A DNA stretch of 14,013 bases. It comes from Deltaproteobacteria bacterium (GTDB taxonomy: Bacteria > Desulfobacterota > BSN033 > UBA1163). Within the stretch, counting starts at the first letter, position 1. Each line of letters begins with the position of its first letter. The position numbers were made by a program, and so were the translations under genes. Location of the stretch: the NCBI GenBank assembly GCA_016875255.1, contig VGRU01000079.1:1-14013 (forward strand), read 5' to 3'. Under the pieces are notes generated by a model that searched no databases, was not told where the DNA came from, and saw only the letters and a program-made list of their open reading frames with translations. Positions 1-6,372 of the stretch are shown piece after piece.

Positions 1-630
1 TTCTTCCTCCACTCGCTTGATGAAGCTTTCCTCCCCAAGAAACCGTTGGTCCTTGACTTCGTAGTATTTCTTCTGGTGGCCGCTATCGTGCCCTTCCAGA
101 ATGAACTCCTGATATTTCTGTCTGCTATGAGATTTATTCTTTCCAAATTGCTCCAGCACAAAGTCCGAGTTAACCAGCCCTTTTGGACCCCTCCCAAAAT
201 AGCTCAGATGGCTCGTCCACAAATATCTCTCCGGGTCTGCCACTACTCCTGCCCGAATTGGGTTTAAGTGAATGTACCTCACCAATTCCAAGAGATAAGC
301 GTCCTTTTCGCACAGGATCGCCCTATAACGCCCCTGGAAGAGGTGCCCCACTTTCCCATATCGCTTATTGAAAAACCGTGCATATCCAAATAGAAGGGAT
401 TGCATGAACCTGCTTAATGGAATCTCACCCACTTCCAAAAGCAGATGTACGTGATTGCTCATGAGGGCATACGCATAAAGCTGAATAGAATATCTGTCCT
501 TACGCTCCGAAAGATAAGATAGGTAGACCGTCCGATCCCTGTCATCAAGGAAAATGTCCTGACGCTGATTTCCCCGGCTGATCACATGATATAAACCACC
601 CGGCAAATGGACACGAGATTTGCGAGCCAT
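1..630 (-). CDS. REP-associated tyrosine transposase (RAYT, IS200-like Y1 family), 3' end cut by window
   Basis: Reverse-strand reading from the ATG at 630-628 gives 210 codons without a stop, up to the window edge, so the C-terminus is missing. The protein opens MARKSRVHLPGGLYHVISRG, the usual RAYT start. It has the HUH metal-binding pair HVH at residues 60-62 (context MSNHVHLLLE), a GHLFQGRY block near 95-102 and VRYIHLNPIRAG near 117-128, where Tyr119 is the likely catalytic tyrosine. FLGEESFIKRV near the visible end is typical of longer family members. Such enzymes nick and join single-stranded DNA at REP palindromes and are usually single-copy domesticated transposases. No terminal hairpins of a complete IS200-like element can be checked because one end is outside. 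It stands alone, 100 bp downstream of the ligase gene. The window has several REP-like palindromes, but none immediately flanks it. Family assignment is firm; current mobility is unknown. Confidence 0.93.
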   Translation of the reverse strand, partial: MARKSRVHLPGGLYHVISRGNQRQDIFLDDRDRTVYLSYLSERKDRYSIQLYAYALMSNHVHLLLEVGEIPLSRFMQSLLFGYARFFNKRYGKVGHLFQGRYRAILCEKDAYLLELVRYIHLNPIRAGVVADPERYLWTSHLSYFGRGPKGLVNSDFVLEQFGKNKSHSRQKYQEFILEGHDSGHQKKYYEVKDQRFLGEESFIKRVEEE

Positions 631-730
631 GAATGTCAATTATCAAAAAATACACCCCTTGTCAATTCTTTATTACGATTGCCTGACCCTACTTCTTACG
701 GGTTTAGGGGTTGAAACGGGCAGGGTTTTG
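631..730. other. Intergenic spacer between ligase and RAYT
   Basis: This 100-bp spacer contains the candidate RAYT promoter. GC-rich short complementary pieces (runs of CCC and GGG around 685-726) lie just past the ligase stop codon. They do not form a convincing stem followed by a T-run, so no terminator is called. Confidence 0.4.
639..665 (-). promoter_or_regulatory. Candidate promoter of the RAYT gene, possibly leaderless
   Basis: On the minus strand there is a perfect TTGACA (660-665) and a 5/6 match GATAAT (639-644) with a 15-bp spacer, which is shorter than the ideal 17. The -10 box ends only about 8 bases before the ATG at 630, so transcription would begin almost at the start codon. 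No Shine-Dalgarno sequence precedes that ATG. A second TTGACA (634-639) overlaps the -10 box. The call rests on motif matching only. Confidence 0.4.
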
Positions 731-2371
731 TTACTCGGTTTTTTCCTGGCGCTTTCGCTCTTCGGCTCTCATTTCACGCCTTAAGAGTTTGCCGACTTTT
801 GATTTGGGGAGCATGTCGCGGAATTCGATATACTGGGGAACTTTATAAGAAGCCAGCTTCTGGCGGCACCATTTGAGCAGATCGTATCCTGTGATGCCTT
901 TTATATCCTCCTTGAGAACGACAAAGGCTTTGATCCTCTCTCCCACATCCTGATCCGGAACGCCCACCACGCAGGCTCCGATCACTGCCGGATGCTCCTG
1001 CAGAACCGATTCGATCTCCGAGGCGGAGACCCGGTAGCCTTTATGTTTGATCGTATCGACCGTCCGGTCCACAAAATAGAGGTGCCCCTTTTCATCCATC
1101 GAAATGATGTCGCCTGTCCGGTACCACTTCCGTCCTTCCAATTCAACAAAGGAGACGGCTGTCTCCTCCGGTTTATTCCAGTAAGCCTTGACCATCCGAT
1201 CAGAGGAAACGATCAACTCCCCTGGCTCACCCAGAGGAACCGGCTCAAGGGTATCGGGGTCGACGATCTTAACCTTTTTACTCGGAACGACGAGGCCCAT
1301 ACTCCTGGGAGGATTGTCCACTCCCACCGGACACATGGTTACCCCACCGCAGGTCTCAGTCGCCCCATAGCCCTGATAAATCATCTTCTTATATTTTTCG
1401 AACCACCGGGCGCCAATCTCAACCGGCAGAACATCGCCCGCGCAGAAACAGTACCGAAGGGATTGGATATCATAAAAATCGATCCGGTCATGTTCGAGGA
1501 TCATCCGGTAAAGAGTGGGGACGCCGACGAAGGTCTTTGCCTTAAACCTCTGGATCGTCTCCAGCATGCCATCCAGATTGACTTTGGGCTGTAAAATCAG
1601 CGTGCCTCCGAAACAGAGCGTGGCAAGCTCACAGGCCTGGCCGAGGATATGAAACAGAGGAGCCCCGGCCAGAATCGCATTCTCCTCCATCGGGAAGAGG
1701 GACGCGCTTATGTTTAATTGTTCCTCTGCCGATTCCATGAAGAGGTCATGGGTAATGGGAACCCCTTTGGGAAATTTGGTCGTCCCACCCGTGTAGAGGA
1801 TTTCTATAATTCGGCTTTCCTTTGATTCAGTCCTCTGAGGAAGGGAGCCCGATTGCCGCATCAATTTCTTAAAGAGATAGGTCTTGCTATCTTTTGAGAC
1901 CTTCCCTGACGGAACCTTATCAAAAGCCTTTCCGAACACCCTTTTCCACCAGGGAAGAAGGTCAACGACATTTGTCACGATGACCCTTCGGATGTTGGAA
2001 CCGGCCATCGCCCTCTGGACATATCCGTAATTGGTGTCGGCACAGATCACGGTCTCCGCACCGCTGTCATTGGCGATATACTGAAGGTCATAGGAGGTAT
2101 AGATAGGGGTAATGGGAACAGCAATGCCTCCGGCCTTCTGAATCCCGAACCAGGCGATCACCCACTGAGGGGAGTTCGGGATATAGATGATCATCTTTTC
2201 CCCTTCATTCACCCCCATTTCATACAGGGCAGCGGCAAATCTTTTTACATACTCCCCTATTTCAGAGTAAGAAAATTTCGTTCCGAGAAAGACGATCGCG
2301 GTTTTATTGGGATGCTTTTCAACCCTCGATTCAAAGGCTTCGATGATGGCCTGTGGAGATTGATGACTCAT
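731..2371 (-). CDS. AMP-forming acyl-CoA synthetase (ANL superfamily)
   Basis: The 546-residue protein would activate a carboxylic acid to its CoA thioester via an acyl-adenylate. Family motifs appear in order: phosphate-binding loop YTGGTTKFPKG (193-203), FVGVPTLYRM (281-290), YGATE (335-339), YRTGD with Asp421 (417-421), the hinge-region VDRTVDTIKHKGYRVSASEIE (434-454, Arg436), and PKSKVGK (522-528) with the expected catalytic Lys528. The length is normal for long- or medium-chain and aryl-CoA ligases. The hinge has IKHKGYRVS in place of the commoner IxxxGxNIxP wording. The ATG at 2371 is preceded by GAGAGG at very short spacing. The gene follows the transporter after a 278-bp palindrome-rich spacer, so it may be a distal operon gene or separately transcribed. 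The spectrum (fatty versus aromatic acid) cannot be read reliably. The gene context favours the acid imported by the ABC system, which is inference. Confidence 0.9.
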   Translation of the reverse strand: MSHQSPQAIIEAFESRVEKHPNKTAIVFLGTKFSYSEIGEYVKRFAAALYEMGVNEGEKMIIYIPNSPQWVIAWFGIQKAGGIAVPITPIYTSYDLQYIANDSGAETVICADTNYGYVQRAMAGSNIRRVIVTNVVDLLPWWKRVFGKAFDKVPSGKVSKDSKTYLFKKLMRQSGSLPQRTESKESRIIEILYTGGTTKFPKGVPITHDLFMESAEEQLNISASLFPMEENAILAGAPLFHILGQACELATLCFGGTLILQPKVNLDGMLETIQRFKAKTFVGVPTLYRMILEHDRIDFYDIQSLRYCFCAGDVLPVEIGARWFEKYKKMIYQGYGATETCGGVTMCPVGVDNPPRSMGLVVPSKKVKIVDPDTLEPVPLGEPGELIVSSDRMVKAYWNKPEETAVSFVELEGRKWYRTGDIISMDEKGHLYFVDRTVDTIKHKGYRVSASEIESVLQEHPAVIGACVVGVPDQDVGERIKAFVVLKEDIKGITGYDLLKWCRQKLASYKVPQYIEFRDMLPKSKVGKLLRREMRAEERKRQEKTE

Positions 2372-2426
2372 AACCTCTCAATGCTCTAAATATTTTCTAT
2401 TCAAACAGATTTGAAATCTCTCAGAT

Positions 2427-2527
2427 TTGTCATCCTGAACCATGCCCTGAATCAGGTTCAGGGTCTACGATTTCAGGATCTTGTTTTCAAGACAAAACGA
2501 GATGCCGAACCAAGTTCGGCATGACAA
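2427..2527. repeat. Cloverleaf-like palindromic element, copy 1
   Basis: Outer arms TTGTCAT (2427-2433) and ATGACAA (2521-2527) enclose nested hairpins. These include CCCTGAA/TTCAGGG around TCAGG (2455-2463 region) and the perfect 9-bp stem ATGCCGAAC (2502-2510) with GTTCGGCAT (2514-2522) around CAA. A T-run on the plus strand follows, but no plus-strand gene needs it. It has the same size and GTCAT/ATGAC borders as the element at 6242-6345, which suggests one dispersed family. It lies between livF and the ligase gene. Confidence 0.65.
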
Positions 2528-2580
2528 CATTTTTTTGTTTAAATGTTAGAACCAAATTCTCAGATTTATTATATCAGAAT

Positions 2581-2646
2581 CTAAAGTGTCACGAATTGGA
2601 TAATTCACTTTAGGCACTTTAGGCAATTTAGTCACTTTAGTCACTT
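2581..2646. repeat. 9-bp tandem repeats (CACTTTAGG/T) with an inverted partner
   Basis: Four full units run CACTTTAGG (2606-2614), CACTTTAGG (2615-2623), CAATTTAGT (2624-2632) and CACTTTAGT (2633-2641), followed by a partial CACTT (2642-2646). CTAAAGTG at 2581-2588 is the inverse of the unit and could pair with 2606-2613 over a 17-nt loop. The array ends four bases before the livF stop codon. No T-rich tail marks it as a standard terminator. Confidence 0.75.
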
Positions 2647-2649
2647 CTT

Positions 2650-3396
2650 TTAAACTCCAAAATAGGCCGCCCGGACTTCAGGGTTATCCATCAACTCTTT
2701 TCCCGACCCGGTCAGGGTCAGCATTCCGTTTTCAATGATATATCCGTAATCGATCATCGGGAGGATGGGCCGGGCAAATTGTTCACTGATGACCGTGGTA
2801 ATCCCGATCTCCTTCTGAATGCTCTTGATGGCCTGGACCAGTTTTGATTGGATCGCAGGGCTCAATCCCAGAAGCGGCTCATCGAGCAACAGCAAGACAG
2901 GGTTGATGATCAGAGCCATGCCAATGGCCAGCATCTGCTGTTCTCCACCGCTTAAAAAACCGGCGCGCCTGCTTTTCAGGTCAACCAGCGCTGGAAATAG
3001 ATTAAAGGCAAAATCAATTCGTTCTTTCAACTCAGACCTCTTGACCAAATATCCTGCAATTTTGAGGTTCTCAAGAACATCGCTTTCAGGAAAGATAGGG
3101 TGCCGTTCCCGGCAGAGGGCGATTCCCTTCTTGGCCCGGTCATAGGGCTCCATATGGGTAATCGTTTCCCCGTTAAAGATGACATCACCCATGACAGTGA
3201 TCCTCTCACCTCCCCTTCTCTCCTCCTTGATCTTCATGTCGATGATGAGCCCTGAGATGGTGTTCATCAGTGTGGTCTTGCCGGCGCTGTTTGACCCAAT
3301 CACCCCCACCATCTGCCCCTTCTCCACCCGGAAGCTCAGGTCATTGATCGCCAGGGCATTCTCATAAAAGACTAAAAGGTTTTTGACCTCTAACAT
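2650..3396 (-). CDS. livF: Liv-type ABC transporter ATP-binding protein (LivF-like)
   Basis: This is one of the two cytoplasmic ATPases of a branched-chain amino acid-type (HAAT) importer, 248 residues. The Walker A is GSNSAGKTT (34-42), where Ser replaces the usual Pro and Gly. RERHPIFPESDVLENL (96-111) is the LivF-type Q-loop region, LSGGEQQ (148-154) the signature, and LLLLDEPLLGLSP (168-180) the Walker B. The switch region reads VISEQ with Gln206, as LivF proteins often have EQ instead of His. Residues 52-68 carry a charged insertion longer than in typical LivF. The ATG is one base after the livG stop, so the two are translationally coupled. LivF-type ATPases work with all hydrophobic amino acid/organic acid importers of this class, so the symbol denotes the family and not leucine specificity. 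Confidence 0.93.
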   Translation of the reverse strand: MLEVKNLLVFYENALAINDLSFRVEKGQMVGVIGSNSAGKTTLMNTISGLIIDMKIKEERRGGERITVMGDVIFNGETITHMEPYDRAKKGIALCRERHPIFPESDVLENLKIAGYLVKRSELKERIDFAFNLFPALVDLKSRRAGFLSGGEQQMLAIGMALIINPVLLLLDEPLLGLSPAIQSKLVQAIKSIQKEIGITTVISEQFARPILPMIDYGYIIENGMLTLTGSGKELMDNPEVRAAYFGV

Positions 3397-3397
3397 A

Positions 3398-4156
3398 TTA
3401 CTCCGTTTCTGAGCCCAAGTAGGCCTTCTTTACTTCGTCACTCTCCATGACCTCTTTGGGGAGGCCTTCGGCAATCTTCTTGCCATAATTGAGGACGATG
3501 ACACGGTTCGAAATTCTAAAAAGCTCCCTGAGCCGGTGCTCGATCATGATGATCGTCAAATTTTCAGACATCAGTTTTTCGATGATCGGAAGCATGCTTG
3601 CCACCTCTGCCATGCTGAGGCCGGAGAAGAGCTCATCGAGAATGATCAATTCCGGCCTTAAGGCGAGGCAGAGAGCCAGCTCCATTCTCTTCAGGTAGCC
3701 ATGCGGAAGCACGCTCGCTATCTTAAAGGGCACGAAGGAGTCTCGCTCAAACCCGACCTCCTCCAGAAGATCAATGGCAATCGCATCCCGGTCGCCATAT
3801 TTCCCGCCTGTCAGTCTCTTCACCCTGGGCGAGAAAAGCGGAATGATGAGGTTCTTAAAGGCGGGGAGCTGATAAAAAGGCTTCACCATCTGAAATGCCC
3901 TTGCAATTCCAAGATCGGCTATCCGGTGGGGCATCATCCCGGTGATATCTCTTCCCTGATAAAAAACTTTACCCGTATCGGGTTTGACAAATCCTGTGAT
4001 CAGATTGACCAGGGTCGTCTTTCCGGAGCCATTGGGACCGATGACTCCGAGGATTTCGCCTTTTTTCAGGTCAAAACTGACCGAGTCAACAGCCCGCACT
4101 CCGCCGAACTGTTTGGTCAGGCCGCTCACCCTGAGAAAAGGAGCCTCTTCTTTCAT
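3398..4156 (-). CDS. livG: Liv-type ABC transporter ATP-binding protein (LivG-like)
   Basis: With the start at 4156 this is a 252-residue ATPase, the partner of the LivF-like protein. Walker A is GPNGSGKTT (40-48), Q-loop Gln89 lies in IARAFQMVKPF, the signature region is LPHGYLKRMEL (150-160), Walker B is IILDELFSGLS (171-181) and the switch is IEHRL with His207. LivG proteins normally read LPYGxQRRLE and LDEPxxGL, so Leu for Gln in the signature and Leu176 for Pro are mild departures. The start at 4156 is preferred over an upstream in-frame ATG at 4174. It overlaps the livM stop codon as ATGA (4153-4156) and has GAAGG upstream, whereas 4174 lacks a ribosome site. C-terminal EVKKAYLGSE is the family ending. 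Confidence 0.93.
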   Translation of the reverse strand: MKEEAPFLRVSGLTKQFGGVRAVDSVSFDLKKGEILGVIGPNGSGKTTLVNLITGFVKPDTGKVFYQGRDITGMMPHRIADLGIARAFQMVKPFYQLPAFKNLIIPLFSPRVKRLTGGKYGDRDAIAIDLLEEVGFERDSFVPFKIASVLPHGYLKRMELALCLALRPELIILDELFSGLSMAEVASMLPIIEKLMSENLTIIMIEHRLRELFRISNRVIVLNYGKKIAEGLPKEVMESDEVKKAYLGSETE

Positions 4157-5157
4157 TTCTCGACCTTCACCCATCGTTCAAACTGGTGATACTTTCTCTG
4201 AAAATAGTGGAAGATGCCTTCCGGCAGGGCAACCGTGAAGATAACCAGGAACAGACCGTATATGACGATTCTTAATCCTCCCACGCCACGGAGCGCCTCT
4301 GATAACGGAACAAGGATAAAAGCGCCAAGCATCGGCCCTGCAAATGTTCCCATCCCGCCCACCACAGCCGAGGCAATCGGCAGAATGGAATAGTCCATTT
4401 CAAAAACAGGCATTCCCACGAACATATAGACATGGGTCATCAAAGCGCCGGCAAAGGCTCCGACCGCACTGGCCATAAACAGAGCCTGTGCTTTATACCA
4501 GTAGATGTTGATCCCGCTTCTCATCACCGAGCGGTCGTTGTCGCGGATGCCTCTGAGCACAAGGCCATAATCGGTGTTGATCAACCTTCGAAAGAAAAAG
4601 AGAACGGCGAGAACTGCTATAATGCTCAGATATAATTCAAACCGGGTGCTCGGAAGGCCGGAGAGACCGCTTAACCCCTCTGTTCCCCCAAAAATCTTTG
4701 TGGCCTCTATAATCCTTACCAACATCAACGGGAGGGCCAGGGTGACCATGGCAAAATAGATTCCGCGCAACCTCAGAACAGGAAGAAGCAGCAGGGTGCA
4801 GACGACTCCTCCCCCAAGGGTGGCGATGGGGATCGTGAAGAGAGGCGATAGTTTAAAATAATGATTTAAGATGCCGGTAAGATAAGCCCCGACTCCGAAA
4901 AAGAGGGCCTGTCCCAGCGAAACCATTCCGGCCGCAGTTAAAAGATCCCAGCTTAAAGCGAGCAGGGCGAAGACAGCGGTAGAGATCAATACCTTCTGCC
5001 AGTAAACTCCGACAACAAGCGTCACCGCGAATAACACCAGGATCGGGATGGCCCGTGGCACAAGGAGATAGAGCATCTCCCGGTAGGAGAACAGGGCATA
5101 GATGTCTTCTGTCCTCGCCTTAATCCCCCGATCAATCCGTTCCTTCCGATATTCCAT
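4153..5157 (-). CDS. livM: Liv-type ABC transporter permease (LivM-like)
   Basis: This 334-residue inner-membrane permease is rich in hydrophobic helices. A 35-residue polar N-terminus precedes the first membrane segment (about 36-52). Then come SWDLLTAAGMVSLGQALFFGVGAY-type sequence (69-92), the family's hallmark block, and RLRGIYFAMVTLA (129-141). GLVLRGIRDNDRSVMRSGIN (198-217) is the cytoplasmic loop that contacts the ATPases, and VVGGMGTFAGPMLGA (265-279) is another conserved block. The length is normal. No clear Shine-Dalgarno precedes the ATG at 5157, so a slightly different start within the polar N-terminus is possible. The stop overlaps the livG start. It is separated from livH by a 50-bp spacer of 7-bp repeats. 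It would form a heterodimeric channel with the LivH-like permease. Confidence 0.93.
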   Translation of the reverse strand: MEYRKERIDRGIKARTEDIYALFSYREMLYLLVPRAIPILVLFAVTLVVGVYWQKVLISTAVFALLALSWDLLTAAGMVSLGQALFFGVGAYLTGILNHYFKLSPLFTIPIATLGGGVVCTLLLLPVLRLRGIYFAMVTLALPLMLVRIIEATKIFGGTEGLSGLSGLPSTRFELYLSIIAVLAVLFFFRRLINTDYGLVLRGIRDNDRSVMRSGINIYWYKAQALFMASAVGAFAGALMTHVYMFVGMPVFEMDYSILPIASAVVGGMGTFAGPMLGAFILVPLSEALRGVGGLRIVIYGLFLVIFTVALPEGIFHYFQRKYHQFERWVKVEK

Positions 5158-5176
5158 AGCGTTTTTTTATCTGAAT

Positions 5177-5204
5177 TCCGCAATCCGCATTCCGAAATCC
5201 GAAA
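5177..5204. repeat. 7-bp tandem repeat between livH and livM
   Basis: Four consecutive units read TCCGCAA, TCCGCAT, TCCGAAA and TCCGAAA on the plus strand. They fill most of the 50-bp livH-livM gap and stand exactly where a ribosome-binding site for livM would be expected. The repeat is visible directly; a function is not. Confidence 0.75.
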
Positions 5205-5207
5205 TTT

Positions 5208-6080
5208 CTAAATCCTTTCCTCCAACTCTTTCTGTTTTCCAAAAAGGCCCGAGGGTTTGACCACAAGAATAACAAGAATGGCGACCAGACTTACAATCAT
5301 CATCCAGTGAGAGCCAATATAGGTAGCCGTAAAAGTCTGGGCAAATCCGATCAGAACAGCGGCAACAAGAACGCCTACTGTGCTCCCCAGTCCCCCAACA
5401 ATGCAGACCGCGAGGGCATTGAGCAGGGCGCTGTAACCCCCTTCTATCGCCACCTGTCCAAGGGGAAGAATCGTAATGGCGGCCACACCAGCCAATCCGG
5501 AACCGAAGGCAAGGCTTAAGGTGGCCATTTTATCCGAATTGATTCCGAGGATCAGGGCAGTTCGTTCTTCCTGGGCCATTCCCCTGAAGGCAAGCCCTGT
5601 CTTGGTGTAATGGGTGAAAAGCCAGAGAAAGATCACCAACACAACTCCAATGCCAACGATCAGGAGACGCTGGACGTCGATATAAGTTCCTCCCAGAGAG
5701 ACACTGCCATCAATAAAGACGGGCAGGGTATATTCAGATCCGACAAACCCCAAAAATCGAAAGAATTCGAGAATGGCCAGACCGATTCCAAAAGAGGCAA
5801 TCACCTCTGAAATGGGCATTCCCCTGACGCGAAGAAGAATAAACCTGTAGATGAGTCCGCCGATGAACGAGGTAAAAAGAACGGCCAGAACGATGGAGAG
5901 GAAATAGTTTATCTTTAACCACGTCAACAGCATCCAGGCGGTGTATGCGGCAAGGATATAGAGAGCGCCATAAGCAAAATTAGCAACGCCGCTGATCCCG
6001 AAGGTGAGATTAAACCCGAGCGCAAGGAGCGCCAGGATCACGCTGTTGACAAATCCATAAATCAGAGTTCCCTGAAACAT
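5208..6080 (-). CDS. livH: Liv-type ABC transporter permease (LivH-like)
   Basis: This is a 290-residue inner-membrane permease starting MFQGTLIYGFVNSVILALLA. It shows the LivH hallmark NLTFGISGVANFAYGALYIL (24-43), the ATPase-coupling loop TGLAFRGMAQEERTALILGIN (161-181) and AVCIVGGLGSTVGVLVAA (224-241). Several hydrophobic helices span the length, which is standard for the family. The ATG at 6080 is chosen over an in-frame ATG at 6146. The 22-residue extension would be encoded inside a palindromic hairpin and has no family similarity, while MFQGTLIYGF is a typical LivH start. A GGGG stretch lies a few bases upstream of 6080 as a weak ribosome site. The gene is separated from the binding-protein gene by a 292-bp palindrome-rich spacer. 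Confidence 0.93.
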   Translation of the reverse strand: MFQGTLIYGFVNSVILALLALGFNLTFGISGVANFAYGALYILAAYTAWMLLTWLKINYFLSIVLAVLFTSFIGGLIYRFILLRVRGMPISEVIASFGIGLAILEFFRFLGFVGSEYTLPVFIDGSVSLGGTYIDVQRLLIVGIGVVLVIFLWLFTHYTKTGLAFRGMAQEERTALILGINSDKMATLSLAFGSGLAGVAAITILPLGQVAIEGGYSALLNALAVCIVGGLGSTVGVLVAAVLIGFAQTFTATYIGSHWMMIVSLVAILVILVVKPSGLFGKQKELEERI

Positions 6081-6093
6081 ATGCCCCGCTTCG

Positions 6094-6110
6094 TCTCGAT
6101 TCAATCGAGA
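6094..6110. repeat. 17-bp palindrome just upstream of livH
   Basis: TCTCGATT (6094-6101) and AATCGAGA (6103-6110) are perfect inverted arms around one base. The site begins 14 bases upstream of the livH ATG. It could be an operator half-site pair, or an mRNA hairpin (7-bp stem, 3-nt loop) close to the ribosome site. Nothing in the sequence decides between these. Confidence 0.6.
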
Positions 6111-6111
6111 G

Positions 6112-6158
6112 GGATAAAATGTGGGAGGCTGTAAAGCCTCCCACATAGAATTTTATCC
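6112..6158. repeat. Bulged REP-like hairpin upstream of livH
   Basis: A perfect 12-bp stem, ATGTGGGAGGCT (6119-6130) with AGCCTCCCACAT (6135-6146), encloses the loop GTAA. After a short asymmetric bulge the stem continues as GGATAAA (6112-6118) with TTTATCC (6152-6158). There is no T-run on the minus strand, so it looks like a dispersed REP-type element or mRNA-stabilising hairpin and not an intrinsic terminator. Confidence 0.75.
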
Positions 6159-6241
6159 TACCAAATTCGTTGATTGATTAGGAGTAAACGATTATCCACT
6201 ACTTAGAGTCAATCCATAGATGAATGTTTTTCAAAAAGGTT

Positions 6242-6345
6242 GTCATTCCGGCGAAAGCCGGAATCCAGTTCTTTTAATCCCGCCAGGGGCGGGACTGGAT
6301 GCTCCCGTATCAATTACGGGACAGGCTCCTCAAGTCCGGCATGAC
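6242..6345. repeat. Cloverleaf-like palindromic element, copy 2 (GTCATTCCGGC type)
   Basis: GTCAT (6242-6246) and ATGAC (6341-6345) bound three consecutive hairpins. The first is ATTCCGGC/GCCGGAAT with a GAAA tetraloop (6245-6264). The second is ATCCAGT/ACTGGAT enclosing CCCGCC/GGCGGG (6263-6300). The third is CCCGTA/TACGGG (6304-6320). The GTCATTCCGGC...GCCGGAATCCAG wording is a familiar dispersed repeat in many bacterial genomes. It lies between the binding-protein gene and livH. Confidence 0.8.
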
Positions 6346-6372
6346 GGAAAAGACACAAGACATAAACCGACA

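Noticed and set aside
46..371. Plus-strand open frames at the left edge
   Set aside because: They are antisense to the RAYT gene, whose motifs are clear on the minus strand.
6081..6146. N-terminal extension of livH starting at 6146
   Set aside because: The extra 22 residues are encoded by the hairpin and palindrome at 6094-6146; the internal ATG at 6080 gives a typical LivH start.
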